A program made the position numbers and the translations under genes. A stretch of 64,000 bases of DNA from Caldibacillus thermoamylovorans (GTDB lineage Bacteria; Bacillota; Bacilli; Bacillales; Caldibacillaceae), in assembly GCF_000751775.1 (NCBI RefSeq), contig NZ_CCRF01000035.1:62001-126000 (forward strand), read 5' to 3'. Shown here piece by piece: positions 55,248-64,000 of the stretch. Under the pieces are notes generated by a model. That model saw only the letters and a list, made by a program, of their open reading frames with translations, did not search any database and was not told the DNA's origin. Numbering within the stretch: the stretch's first letter is position 1; each line of letters opens with the position of its first letter.

Positions 55248-56132
55248 ATGCCGGGGAAACTAAAGATGATTACCGCCATGTTGATTTTCGGCAGCATCGG
55301 TTTATTTGTAAAAAATATTCATCTTTCCTCCAGTGAAATTGCATTGTTTCGGGGGATCATCGGGAGTATATTTTTACTTGTTGCCAGTTCCGTCTTAAGG
55401 AAAAAAATCCGTTTTCATACATCAAAAAAGAATATCGCACTCCTTATTTTGTCCGGTGGGGCAATCGGTTTTAATTGGATTTTTTTGTTTGAAGCTTATC
55501 GTTACACAACGATATCCAATGCAACCTTAAGTTATTATTTCGCGCCAATCTTTGTCATGATACTAGCTCCGTTAATTTTAAAAGAGAAATTAACATGGAT
55601 GAAGGTAACGAGTATCGTAAGTGCCATGGTTGGATTATTTCTTATCGTCGGGACGGATACCGATGCCGGAGAAGGATATGATCATGTAACAGGGATTATG
55701 TATGGTTTACTGGCGGCTGCCTTTTATGCAAGTGTGATAGTAATGAATAAATTTATTAAAAATTTACCGGATTACGAGACGACGGTTGCTCAATTGTCCC
55801 TCGCTTCTCTTGTTTTGCTGCCCTATGTTTTCCTGAATGAAACGGTTAATATCGGTTCACTGGATGGAAAATCAGTTTTATTCATGATTATTGTTGGGAT
55901 TATTCATACGGGATTAGCCTATGTTCTCTATTTTTCAGCTTTAAAAGAATTAAATGGTCATACAATCGCTATTTTCAGCTATATTGATCCGATTTCCGCA
56001 GTCATTATGGCCGCCATTTTCTTAGGAGAAGGGATGAGCTTTGCCCAAATGATTGGTGGGATATTGATTTTAAGTTCGACCTATTTAAGCGAAAGAAAAA
56101 CAATTTCCTTTCCGGCAAACGGCAAAAAATGA
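55248..56132 (+). CDS. EamA/DMT-family transporter
   Basis: A 294-residue protein with ten hydrophobic segments and two EamA repeats (first about 1-135, second about 147-285; SYIDPISAVIMAAIFLGEGMS near the end). Probably an exporter of small metabolites; substrate unknown. ATG 55248 follows GGAGGAAG. Confidence 0.88.
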   Translation: MPGKLKMITAMLIFGSIGLFVKNIHLSSSEIALFRGIIGSIFLLVASSVLRKKIRFHTSKKNIALLILSGGAIGFNWIFLFEAYRYTTISNATLSYYFAPIFVMILAPLILKEKLTWMKVTSIVSAMVGLFLIVGTDTDAGEGYDHVTGIMYGLLAAAFYASVIVMNKFIKNLPDYETTVAQLSLASLVLLPYVFLNETVNIGSLDGKSVLFMIIVGIIHTGLAYVLYFSALKELNGHTIAIFSYIDPISAVIMAAIFLGEGMSFAQMIGGILILSSTYLSERKTISFPANGKK

Positions 56133-56234
56133 GTCATAGGTTAAATTGCAAAAATTCATTGTTTTTGTTTAAAAATAACTGGTTTCGTGCCATAATAAAG
56201 TTGTTGTTTAATTGTTTTAGTTAGGAGACTTTAC

Positions 56235-57203
56235 ATGATAAAGCTCATTATCAAAAAATTTATTTCCGACTATGAAAATATAAAAGATAATAATGTACGT
56301 AAAAACTACGGTATTCTTTCCGGAATTCTGGGAATTATTTGCAACTTGATTTTGTTCTCTATTAAAATTGTGACAGGGATTTTGATGAATAGCATTGCGA
56401 TAATTTCGGATGCTTTTAATAATTTGACGGATTCCGGTTCTTCCTTCATTACAATCTTAGGGGCAAAATTTAGCAGTAAGCCGCCGGATAAGGAACATCC
56501 ATATGGTCATGGAAGATTTGAGTATGTCGCCTCATTAATTGTTTCTTTTATTATTTTCGGAGTGGGTATTGAACTATTGCGGAATTCGATTAATAAAATT
56601 ATTCATCCGGAAGCCATTCAAATCAATTTGTTTTCAATAATCATTCTATCCCTGTCGATTTTAATTAAATTGTGGATGTACTCGTATAATCGCTATATTG
56701 GTATATTAATCAATTCAAGTATGAATAAAGCAACGGCTAAAGACAGTTTAAATGATGCGATTGCAACAACAGGCGTAATTGCAGGTACGGCTATTGGAGC
56801 TGTACTTGAATTTCCGGTTGACGGAATATTAGGGGTTATTATTTCTATTTTAATTATTTATACGGGGTTTACAACCGCAAGAGACTCGGTCAATGTTCTG
56901 TTAGGCACTTCCCCGGATCCGGAATTACTTGACAAAATTCAATATCTCATTGATCAAAATCAAACCATCAATTATGTTCATGATTTAAAAATTCATGACT
57001 ATGGCCCGGGGAGATTAATGGCCTCCATGCATGTCGTTGTACCGCCGGAAATGACCGTGGCAGATGCCCATTTTATCATTCATGGACTGGAACAAAAAAT
57101 TGAACAGGAATTAGGAATTGAAATCGTGATTCATATTGACCCGGTAAAAGATATCGACGAAAATCCGGATTTATTAAAAAAGGATTTTCGATCACCTCAG
57201 TAA
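56235..57203 (+). CDS. Cation diffusion facilitator family transporter
   Basis: A 322-residue CDF protein with six helices: IAIISDAFNNLTDSGSS (metal-binding Asp), HPYGHGRFEYVASL, LNDAIATTG, and a C-terminal cytoplasmic domain (HDLKIHDYGPG...HVVVPP). It exports divalent metals such as Zn, Fe or Mn. ATG follows AGGAG. Confidence 0.93.
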   Translation: MIKLIIKKFISDYENIKDNNVRKNYGILSGILGIICNLILFSIKIVTGILMNSIAIISDAFNNLTDSGSSFITILGAKFSSKPPDKEHPYGHGRFEYVASLIVSFIIFGVGIELLRNSINKIIHPEAIQINLFSIIILSLSILIKLWMYSYNRYIGILINSSMNKATAKDSLNDAIATTGVIAGTAIGAVLEFPVDGILGVIISILIIYTGFTTARDSVNVLLGTSPDPELLDKIQYLIDQNQTINYVHDLKIHDYGPGRLMASMHVVVPPEMTVADAHFIIHGLEQKIEQELGIEIVIHIDPVKDIDENPDLLKKDFRSPQ

Positions 57204-57300
57204 AGTGAAACTTCCATCAGTGGGGGGTCTTCATCCTTCACTGATGGTTAGTTGAACCAATCGGACATCATCCCCACCTATCACTCGAAAAACTTGAAGT
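57203..57300. repeat. Dispersed element with perfect 9-bp hairpin
   Basis: CCATCAGTG (57214-57222) / CACTGATGG (57239-57247), flanked by AGTGAAACTT and TTAGTTGAACCAATCGGACA. A partial inverted copy lies at 44739-44771. There is no T-run, so this is a repeat rather than a normal terminator. The rest of the gap to 57529 shows no gene. Confidence 0.55.
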
Positions 57301-57529
57301 AGTTATCTTACTACCTGTTAAGGCGGGATAAAATTTCCCGGGGAATCTGCTTTATCTCAGTTTAAATAGGGAAAAGCCCTTGTCCAGACACATCCAGGTA
57401 AGTTTTCCTTATCATCCCAAGCAAATCAAAAGCATTCACAAAGTTTAATATTCCATGTTATGATAGTAAAGTAGCTATGCATTCTTACTTTATAACAAAG
57501 AATAAATTTATAAAAGGATGATATATTTT

Positions 57530-58438
57530 ATGGAGGAAAGAGTAGTTCTTTCTAACAAAGGAGTGGGTAACATCCTTCAATTCCTGACAGATGTTAAGTA
57601 TCTATTAAAGGGAAAAGTACTTGTTGCTAATGTTTTACCGGTTTTTACAGCATATTGGCTGTCTTTATATTTTGCAGGAGAACGTTTTCGTGACCATATA
57701 TCGCTATTTCTGTTAACAATGATCGGGAGTACGCTGGTTATTTCCGGCGCCCTTATTATTAACAATTGGTATGAAGTTGACCTTGATCGGAAAATGGTAC
57801 GCACACAAAAACGGCCAACTGTTACCGGTCATTTTTCCATGAGAGCAGTATTGTGGGCCGGAATTATGACAACAATCTTAGGACTGGTCACTATGTTGGC
57901 TACTACGTTGGAGGCAACCGTTTATTCATTGTTGGGCTGGTTCGTCTATGTTGTTCTCTACACATTTTGGTCAAAACGAAAATATACACTAAATACCGTG
58001 ATTGGGAGTATCTCCGGCGCCTTTACTCCACTCATCGGTTGGGCAGCCGTTCAGCCTGCTGATCATATTGTTCCGATTGTCCTGTTTGCCATATTATTTA
58101 TTTGGCAAGTACCGCATACGATGGCCGTTGCCATAAAAAGATTTGATGATTATCAAGCGGCAAGTGTGCCGATGTTACCTGTGGTCTCCGGAATGGGTAC
58201 GGCAATAAGACAAAATTTATTATATATTATTTGTTTACTGCCGATCCCATTTTTCTTATACCATTTATTCGGTCCGATACTTGTGATTGTTTCGTCTTTA
58301 TTAACGGTCGGCTGGATTTTTTTAGCCGCCAAAGGATTCAGTACAAAAAACTTGGAAAAATGGGCACAGATGAATTTAATCTATTCATTAAACTATTTAG
58401 TTTGGCTTTCTTTCACCATGATTTTGCTTACTGTGTAA
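57530..58438 (+). CDS. ctaB: Protoheme IX farnesyltransferase (heme O synthase) family
   Basis: About 302 residues with seven to nine helices and the UbiA-type motifs: NNWYEVDLDRKMVRTQKRP and a second FIWQVPHTMAVAIKRFDDY. It farnesylates heme B for cytochrome aa3/bo oxidases. ATG 57530 is preferred; ATG 57518 sits directly against AAAAGG. No cta oxidase genes are nearby, so it may be a second copy (ctaO-like). Confidence 0.88.
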   Translation: MEERVVLSNKGVGNILQFLTDVKYLLKGKVLVANVLPVFTAYWLSLYFAGERFRDHISLFLLTMIGSTLVISGALIINNWYEVDLDRKMVRTQKRPTVTGHFSMRAVLWAGIMTTILGLVTMLATTLEATVYSLLGWFVYVVLYTFWSKRKYTLNTVIGSISGAFTPLIGWAAVQPADHIVPIVLFAILFIWQVPHTMAVAIKRFDDYQAASVPMLPVVSGMGTAIRQNLLYIICLLPIPFFLYHLFGPILVIVSSLLTVGWIFLAAKGFSTKNLEKWAQMNLIYSLNYLVWLSFTMILLTV

Positions 58439-58441
58439 AGC

Positions 58442-58477
58442 TGCAAATGACCGGGAGAGGGATACCCGGTCTTTTGC
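58442..58477. terminator. Bidirectional terminator, ctaB / TetR gene
   Basis: GACCGGG (58449-58455) / CCCGGTC (58465-58471), extended by TGCAAA / TTTTGCA on both sides. Confidence 0.8.
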
Positions 58478-58481
58478 ATTT

Positions 58482-59372
58482 TCACTTCTTATTAAAATTC
58501 ACTACAATTTTTTCCAATTTTTCCAGTTGAGCTTGATCAAAGAGCTCTTTACTTTCTTTTAATGAGCGAATGGCAAGAGAAATTAAGAATTGTCTCGGCT
58601 CTTCTTTATTTAGTAATTCATCATAAATAAAATCTAACAGTTCTATATAGTTTGCCGCTTCTTTTCTATGGACGAGCGGTTTTTTTAAGGATAAAATCGT
58701 CCGATATAAGATTTGTTGGTCGTCCATGCTATTAATGTTCGACTCGGGAAGCCATTGATCGAGCAGCTCGGGGGAAAATAAACTTTCCTTTGCCTTTTCC
58801 ACCTCATCGACGACACGGATAATCCGATTTAAACTGTAACGAATGACGTCTTGTATACGCAGTTCATCTCTTCCTTCATAGGCCATCGCATAATACTTCA
58901 AATTATTGTGTAAAATACCGATAAACATAATCGCACAGTCTAAAAGATACGGTTTTTTATCTTCACCAAAAAGATCAATAAACCGATTGTAATACCATTT
59001 TAAAATTCGAAGTTGCCCTCTTTTAAAAAATCGCATTAATTCCTCGTCTCGGGAAACAATAATCTCCTCAAAAATAGAAATCAATTTATTTTTCTGGTTC
59101 ATATATATTTGTAATTCAACTTGTTTAATAAAAATATCAAAGTTAGACGGATCTTGTCCGATTAGTAAATCGTTACGATCTTTTTCCAATTGTTTATAAT
59201 TGGTTTTAAAAAGTTCTATTATTAATTCGTTTTTTGAGGAAAAATAATTATAAAATGTGCCTTTCGATATACCGCTATATTCGATGATGTCATTAATGGA
59301 AGTAGCATGAAATCCTTTATCAATAAATAATTGATGAGCCATTTTTATTACTTGTTTTTTCCGCTCATGCAT
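58482..59372 (-). CDS. TetR-family transcriptional regulator
   Basis: A 296-residue protein, long for the family. The N-terminal HTH is clear: KMAHQLFIDKGFHATSINDIIEYSGISKGTFYNYFSSKNEL (in parts). The helical ligand domain is extended to almost 230 residues. ATG 59372 follows AGGTG. It is divergent from a DHA2 efflux pump, the layout of repressor and target. Confidence 0.9.
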   Translation of the reverse strand: MHERKKQVIKMAHQLFIDKGFHATSINDIIEYSGISKGTFYNYFSSKNELIIELFKTNYKQLEKDRNDLLIGQDPSNFDIFIKQVELQIYMNQKNKLISIFEEIIVSRDEELMRFFKRGQLRILKWYYNRFIDLFGEDKKPYLLDCAIMFIGILHNNLKYYAMAYEGRDELRIQDVIRYSLNRIIRVVDEVEKAKESLFSPELLDQWLPESNINSMDDQQILYRTILSLKKPLVHRKEAANYIELLDFIYDELLNKEEPRQFLISLAIRSLKESKELFDQAQLEKLEKIVVNFNKK

Positions 59373-59400
59373 CCAAATCACCTAGTCATTAGTTAGTTTA

Positions 59401-59420
59401 CCTATACAAAATTCTATAGG
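59401..59420. promoter_or_regulatory. Putative TetR operator
   Basis: Perfect inverted repeat CCTATA-caaaattc-TATAGG in the divergent intergenic region, 28 bp from the regulator's start codon. It could control both genes. Confidence 0.45.
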
Positions 59421-59553
59421 AAACTCTTTATGATTACAAATAAAAATAGGTAAAGTTTTTTTATTGCAAAAATCAAATTGATGGTATATGATAATCATTA
59501 TGTGAAATAAAGGTATAAAAATATGAACTGCTAGTATAAAAGGAGGAAGGTTT

Positions 59554-61062
59554 ATGGACGATTCCATTACGAAAAAACCACCTTATGGGATCATTGCGAT
59601 ATTAATGGTCGGAGCATTTATTTCGTTTTTAAATAATACATTTTTGAATGTCGCACTTCCTTCAATTATGAAGGATTTGGACGTAAAAATGTCAACTGTA
59701 CAATGGCTGACAACGGGATTTATGTTAGTAAACGGAATTATGATCCCGACAACTGCTTTTCTAATCCAAAAATACTCTGTCCGCCGTTTATTTTTAACAG
59801 CAGTAGGGTTGTTTACGGCAGGGACAATCGTTGGGGCAATTGCACCTACCTTTTCAATTTTATTATTGGCACGGATGACCCAAGCATCCGGTTCAGCCAT
59901 TCTCATGCCATTATTAATGAACGTATTATTGGTTAGCTTCCCTGTTTCAAGACGGGGTGCTGCAATGGGAACACTTGGGTTAATCTTAACTTTTGCTCCG
60001 GCAATTGGACCGACATTATCCGGTTGGATTGTCGAACATTTTAACTGGCGTGCATTATTTTATTTAATTGCGCCTATTGCAGGGGCTGTTTGGATTTTTG
60101 GTTTTATGATGTTAAGAGATAAAAAGGAAAAAGTTGATATTCACTTGGATTTTCTTTCTCTCGTATTATCGACGTTCGGCTTTGGCGGGCTGCTTTACGG
60201 CTTCAGTACGGCCGGTAATTCCGGTTGGAATCATGTACAGGTTTATGCAACTCTAACTGTGGGTGTCGTTTCCTTATTCATTTTTATTTTGCGTCAATCG
60301 AAGCTCGAACAACCGATGCTTAACTTCCGTGTATTTCAGTACCCGATGTTTTCATTGGCTGCTGTTATTACAATGGTTGTAAACATGGCCTTATTCTCCG
60401 GATTTATGCTTATACCAATTTTTGCTCAGTCGGTCATTGGACTGACCCCTATGCAGTCCGGATTGATGTTACTTCCGGGAGCCATTATCAACGGTTTGAT
60501 GTCCCCTGTTACCGGGCGGTTGTTTGATAAATTAGGAGGACGAATACTAGCTGTAACGGGATTATCCATTTTAACAATTACCACATACTTCTTTAGTAAA
60601 TTAACATTTGATACAACATTTACGCATGTAGCCATATTGCATATTTTTCGGATGTTCGGTATGTCGATGGTTATGATGCCGACATCAACCAATGGATTAA
60701 ACCAATTACCGCCACGCCTGTACCCGCACGGAACAGCGATGAACAATACATTTAACCAAGTATCAGCTGCTATTGGTACGGCATTTTTAATTACCGTTAT
60801 GTCTAATCGACAAGAAAGCCATGCTGAAGAATTGATGAAAGCAGCCATGACAAAAGCACACGGGGCATTAACCCCTGAACAAATCGGACATATTCAAATA
60901 GAAGCTTTATTGGAAGGGATTAATCATACATTCCTAGTTTCTACATTTATTATAGTCATCGCATTAGTGCTGGCCTTTTTCATTAAACGTGCCAGACCTA
61001 TTGAAGAAAAAGACAGAAAACAGAACGATCAATCTTTTCGTGAGGCAGTTGCCGAGAATTAA
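59554..61062 (+). CDS. DHA2-family (EmrB/LmrB-like) multidrug efflux MFS transporter
   Basis: A 502-residue protein with 14 hydrophobic segments. DHA2 hallmarks: FLNNTFLNVALPSIMKDL, WLTTGFMLVNGIMIP, motif C-like GPTLSGWIVEHFNWRALF. It probably exports hydrophobic drugs by proton antiport. ATG follows AAGGAGGAAGG. Divergent from, and probably repressed by, the TetR protein. Confidence 0.92.
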   Translation: MDDSITKKPPYGIIAILMVGAFISFLNNTFLNVALPSIMKDLDVKMSTVQWLTTGFMLVNGIMIPTTAFLIQKYSVRRLFLTAVGLFTAGTIVGAIAPTFSILLLARMTQASGSAILMPLLMNVLLVSFPVSRRGAAMGTLGLILTFAPAIGPTLSGWIVEHFNWRALFYLIAPIAGAVWIFGFMMLRDKKEKVDIHLDFLSLVLSTFGFGGLLYGFSTAGNSGWNHVQVYATLTVGVVSLFIFILRQSKLEQPMLNFRVFQYPMFSLAAVITMVVNMALFSGFMLIPIFAQSVIGLTPMQSGLMLLPGAIINGLMSPVTGRLFDKLGGRILAVTGLSILTITTYFFSKLTFDTTFTHVAILHIFRMFGMSMVMMPTSTNGLNQLPPRLYPHGTAMNNTFNQVSAAIGTAFLITVMSNRQESHAEELMKAAMTKAHGALTPEQIGHIQIEALLEGINHTFLVSTFIIVIALVLAFFIKRARPIEEKDRKQNDQSFREAVAEN

Positions 61063-61068
61063 AAAATG

Positions 61069-61115
61069 AGACCATTCTTGATACCTTTATGGGATGTCAA
61101 GAACGGTCTTTTTTT
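61069..61115 (+). terminator. Terminator of the DHA2 gene
   Basis: AGACCATTCTTGA (61069-61081) / TCAAGAACGGTCT (61097-61109), one mismatch, then TTTTTT. Confidence 0.88.
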
Positions 61116-61201
61116 AGTGCTTGTTTTGTGTTTTTAATAACTATGTCAAGAGGAAACGGACGATTTTTTTGGTTTTGCAGCAATCTATACAGATATGCAT
61201 C

Positions 61202-61822
61202 TTATTCATTAAAAAAATGGGTGACCCGCTGTAAAACTTGTTCACTACCAATGATTAGGAGAATATCTCCCGGTTGGAATGTCGCAAAAGGCCCCGGAGA
61301 AATAATTAATTGCCCGTTTCTTTTCATTCCCACAACAGTTCCGCCTGTATTTTGCCAAAACTTCACTTCCCCTACGGTTTTACCAATATGCCGACAAGTT
61401 TCCGGAATCTCTACTTCTATTGGAATTAAAGGATTTGTATTCCGCAACTTCCCGGAATAATCAATGATCTTTTCAATTGTTTCAAATATTTTCTTATCAA
61501 GTGTTTCTCTATCTCGTAAATATTCCTTTGTCTTTTTCTCTAAATCCTTTAAGCTTTCCATATTTGAAAAGCGGTGGATGAACTTATATGCATTTTCTTT
61601 TGAAGTGATAACAACACCGCTTCCTTTTGTTGATTTTACAATTTCGACATCTTCCAATATTTTAATTGCTTTTCTAATGGTTTCCGGGGAGACATGATAT
61701 TCACTAGCCAGTGTTGAACGTCCGAATATTTTATCTCCAACTTTTAATTCGTCATTGTAAATCCGGTTTGCAATATCAAGCGCAATTCTCTGATAAGCCG
61801 GCATTTGAGTTCGTATTTGCAT
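61202..61822 (-). CDS. BusR-like regulator: GntR winged helix plus RCK_C (TrkA-C) domain
   Basis: A 206-residue protein. N-terminal GntR HTH (YQRIALDIANRIYNDELKVGD ... LASEYHVSPETIRKAIKIL, about 1-75), a coiled-coil linker (MESLKDLEKKTKEYL..), and a C-terminal RCK_C domain (IEVEIPETCRHIGKTVGEVKF ... GDILLIIG, about 130-206). Length and order match BusR of Lactococcus/Streptococcus, where c-di-AMP binding to RCK_C turns on repression of the osmolyte importer BusA. ATG 61822 follows AAAGG at 9 nt. Divergent from an OpuC/BusA-type operon, which fits the same role. Confidence 0.85.
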   Translation of the reverse strand: MQIRTQMPAYQRIALDIANRIYNDELKVGDKIFGRSTLASEYHVSPETIRKAIKILEDVEIVKSTKGSGVVITSKENAYKFIHRFSNMESLKDLEKKTKEYLRDRETLDKKIFETIEKIIDYSGKLRNTNPLIPIEVEIPETCRHIGKTVGEVKFWQNTGGTVVGMKRNGQLIISPGPFATFQPGDILLIIGSEQVLQRVTHFFNE

Positions 61823-62043
61823 GTCTTTCATCCTTTACAAAAATCTTTTTGCCTATTTACCCTTATCTTACCATAAAATGAACCTTCCATTCTTTTCATC
61901 CTTACTCAAAGGTTTTTTCCGACAGTAGCCACATGTATCAAATGCTGGGAAAAATGTTATAAAGAAGCTCGCTTTGTCGGAATTCAAATGTTATTGCAGC
62001 AAGGGACAGATCCTTCCAAATCATGGGAAAAAAGTATTTTCCT

Positions 62044-62085
62044 TAGACAAGTAACAATCTATCTGTTATAATTGGATTGTTACTT
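62044..62085 (+). promoter_or_regulatory. Promoter of the osmolyte importer with 11-bp palindrome
   Basis: TAGACA (62044-62049), 17 bp, TATAAT (62067-62072). A perfect inverted repeat AAGTAACAATC (62049-62059) / GATTGTTACTT (62075-62085) brackets the -10. Likely operator for the BusR-like protein; the T-run after the right arm also gives it terminator character. Confidence 0.65.
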
Positions 62086-62105
62086 TTTTGTTAGGGGGGA
62101 ATTTA

Positions 62106-63230
62106 ATGATTCGATTTGAAAACATTACGAAACAATATAATCAAAAAACAGTTATACGTGATTTCAATCTTGATATTGAGGAAGGACAGCTTGTCGTCTT
62201 TATCGGGCCAAGCGGATGCGGGAAAACGACTCTATTAAAGATGATAAACCGTCTTTTAGAACCGACGAGCGGAAAAATTTATGTCAATGAAAAAGATATT
62301 TCGAAACAAGACCCAATTGAGTTAAGAAGAAATATCGGCTACGTGATTCAAAGTACGGGACTTTTTCCGCATATGACTATTAAGGAAAATTTAGAGTTGA
62401 TTCCGAAATTGAAGGGGGAAGATTCCGATTCAATTAAACGGAAAACGAACGATCTTCTTGAACTGGTTGGTCTGGCACCAGATGAATATTTATACCGATA
62501 TCCAAGTGAGTTAAGTGGTGGGCAAAAGCAGCGGATCGGTGTAGCCAGAGCCTTTTCAACAGATTCAGATATTATTCTTATGGATGAGCCGTTCAGTGCA
62601 TTGGACCCCGTCACAAGAAACTCCTTACAAGACGAATTATTTTCCATGCAGAAGGAATTAAATAAAACCATTGTCTTTGTTACCCACGATATGGATGAAG
62701 CAATTAAGATTGCTGATAAAATATGCCTCTTGAATGAAGGTCATATCATCCAATATGATACCCCAGATCAAATATTGAAAAATCCGGCATCAGAATATGT
62801 TGAAGAATTTATTGGAAAAAGGCGGGTTTGGAATAATCCTGAAGTTTTAAAGGCAAAAGACATTATGATTTCAGACCCGGCTAAAGTTTCACCGCGAAGG
62901 AACGTTTTTCAAGCCATTGAGATTATGAAAGAAAATAAAGTGGACAGTTTGTTGGTGACGGATAAACAACAATCTTTAATTGGCCTGGTTACGTTAAAAT
63001 CAATCCAATTACAAAACCGTGCAACAACGGTTGGAGAAATAATGGAGAAAAATATTTTATCCGTAACGGAAGATGAAAATTTGATTACTGTATTACAAAT
63101 TATGAACGAAAATAAAATCGGCTACCTGCCAGTGGTCAGTGAAAAAAATCAGCTAACGGGATTAATTACAAGAAGCTCGATCTTGTCCGTATTAAGCGGT
63201 CAATTGCTTGATTTGGAGGTGGCATTTTAA
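62106..63230 (+). CDS. Glycine betaine/carnitine/choline ABC transporter ATPase with CBS domains (OpuCA/BusAA type)
   Basis: A 374-residue ATPase: Walker A GPSGCGKTT (about 36), Q-loop YVIQSTGLFPHMT, signature LSGGQKQRIG, Walker B ILMDEPFSALDP, and two CBS modules (about 255-374) that sense ionic strength or c-di-AMP in relatives. ATG 62106 follows GGGGGG. Its TAA stop overlaps the next ATG (TAATG). Confidence 0.92.
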   Translation: MIRFENITKQYNQKTVIRDFNLDIEEGQLVVFIGPSGCGKTTLLKMINRLLEPTSGKIYVNEKDISKQDPIELRRNIGYVIQSTGLFPHMTIKENLELIPKLKGEDSDSIKRKTNDLLELVGLAPDEYLYRYPSELSGGQKQRIGVARAFSTDSDIILMDEPFSALDPVTRNSLQDELFSMQKELNKTIVFVTHDMDEAIKIADKICLLNEGHIIQYDTPDQILKNPASEYVEEFIGKRRVWNNPEVLKAKDIMISDPAKVSPRRNVFQAIEIMKENKVDSLLVTDKQQSLIGLVTLKSIQLQNRATTVGEIMEKNILSVTEDENLITVLQIMNENKIGYLPVVSEKNQLTGLITRSSILSVLSGQLLDLEVAF

Positions 63231-64000
63231 TGAGTGAGTTTTTCCAATATGTAGGAAATAATAGTGGGCAAGTTTTAAGTTTATTATGGGAGCATATCTA
63301 TTTAACAATCTTTTCCGTATTTGTTGCAACGGTAATTGGTGTACCTTTGGGTATATTTATCTCTAAAAATAAAAATTTAGCAAAACCAATTATTGGGTTT
63401 GCTAATGTGATGCAGGCGATACCAAGTCTTGCTTTACTTGGTTTTCTTATTCCGTTTATCGGTATTGGAAGTACGCCGGCAATTGTGATGGTTGTCTTAT
63501 ACTCATTACTTCCCATCATAAAAAACACTTATACAGGTCTGGCCAATATTGATAAGGATATACTGGAAGCAGCGAAAGGAATCGGGCTAACAAGCAGGCA
63601 AACAATGACGAAAATTCAGTTACCGTTAGCAATGCCGGTAATTATGGCCGGTATCCGTATTTCGGCTGTGACGGCGGTCGGATTAATGACGATTGCAGCT
63701 TTCGTTGGTGCCGGTGGTTTAGGTTATCTCGTTTTTTCCGGTGTCTCATCAGTTGACAATAATATGATTTTGGCCGGTGCAATCCCTGCCTGTATTTTAG
63801 CTTTAATTATTGATTATCTAATCGGAAAAATTGAAAATGGGATATCTTATACAAATAATATTGGAAACAACAAAACTGCCGCAAAGAGGACAGAAAAGAA
63901 ATCTAAAAAGAAAGGCTTAATAGTAACTGCGATTGTTTTTGTCCTTTTATTAAGTGCCGGCGTTGGTTATTCCATGATGAATAAAAAAGATTCGATTGTC
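63230..64000 (+). CDS. Osmolyte ABC transporter permease fused to a substrate-binding domain (3' end outside window)
   Basis: Open to the last base (257 codons seen). Residues about 1-205 are an OpuC-type permease (TIFSVFVATVIGVPLGIFISK, EAAKGIGLTSRQTMTKIQLPLAMPVIMAGIR with the EAA loop, GAGGLGYLVFSG). Then comes a Lys-rich linker (RTEKKSKKKG) and another hydrophobic segment (LIVTAIVFVLLLSAGVGY), the expected anchor of a C-terminal substrate-binding domain. This is the fused BusAB/BilEB-like design rather than the split OpuCB/OpuCC of B. subtilis; the binding domain itself is beyond the window. Confidence 0.88.
   Translation, partial: MSEFFQYVGNNSGQVLSLLWEHIYLTIFSVFVATVIGVPLGIFISKNKNLAKPIIGFANVMQAIPSLALLGFLIPFIGIGSTPAIVMVVLYSLLPIIKNTYTGLANIDKDILEAAKGIGLTSRQTMTKIQLPLAMPVIMAGIRISAVTAVGLMTIAAFVGAGGLGYLVFSGVSSVDNNMILAGAIPACILALIIDYLIGKIENGISYTNNIGNNKTAAKRTEKKSKKKGLIVTAIVFVLLLSAGVGYSMMNKKDSIV

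Noticed and set aside
57214-57247. Rho-independent terminator for the CDF gene
   Set aside because: The stem is perfect but there is no T-run, and a related copy occurs elsewhere, so it is treated as a repeat.

Overview
The window comes from a low-GC, spore-forming Firmicute of the Bacillaceae type. The evidence is AGGAGG-like ribosome binding sites with many TTG/GTG starts, a SAM-I riboswitch, tandem T-boxes, the menaquinone genes, YkuI/YkuK, PdxR-PdxST, YtrA-type and BusR-type regulators, a CotF-like spore coat fragment and a cell-wall-sorted amylopullulanase. I could not fix the species. No rRNA, tRNA, complete insertion sequence, prophage or CRISPR was found.

Layout. 1-4.1 kb: 3' part of a giant surface amylopullulanase with two GH13 modules and a sortase-like tail. 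4.6-5.4 kb: a two-gene nucleotidyltransferase / small-protein module that looks like toxin-antitoxin. 5.9-7.2 kb: an RsgA-type GTPase behind a leader-peptide/terminator region. 7.5-9.5 kb: a YtrA-type repressor with its ABC exporter. 9.8-14.9 kb: the DabB-DabA inorganic carbon transporter behind a long leader, then a YbcI-like gene. 14.9-15.9 kb: an array of 18 hairpin-forming units of exactly 52 bp. 16-21.4 kb: menF-menD-menH...menC on the minus strand, without menB and menE. 21.8-31.6 kb: ykuK-like gene, MATE exporter, purine nucleoside phosphorylase, a DUF6230/DUF6114 pair, a MITE-like element, ykuI-like gene, hisC, and two RimK-like ATP-grasp ligases. 31.6-40.2 kb: sulfate assimilation (cysH under a SAM riboswitch, cysJI, sumT, sirB, sat, cysC). 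40.2-47.4 kb: trpEGDCFBA under two tandem Trp T-boxes. 47.6-50.9 kb: pdxST with divergent pdxR. 51-61 kb: nitroreductase, spore/DUF1292 genes, DEAD-box helicase, transporters, a heme O synthase-like gene, and a TetR/DHA2 efflux pair. 61.2-64 kb: a BusR-like (GntR + RCK_C) regulator divergent from an OpuC/BusA-type osmolyte importer that runs off the window.

The most unusual signal is not a gene. At least six gene boundaries (menH, menF/menD, ykuK, cysH, trpA, pdxT) carry decayed tandem copies, about 40-75 bp each, of the gene's own last codons, stop codon and flank. Together with the 52-bp array, which has a single-unit sibling at 9.6 kb with the same flanks, this suggests a genome shaped by short tandem duplication. 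Several strong inverted repeats over promoters (7522, 22589, 62049) and several structured leaders (rsgA, dabB, trpE) mark the regulated operons.
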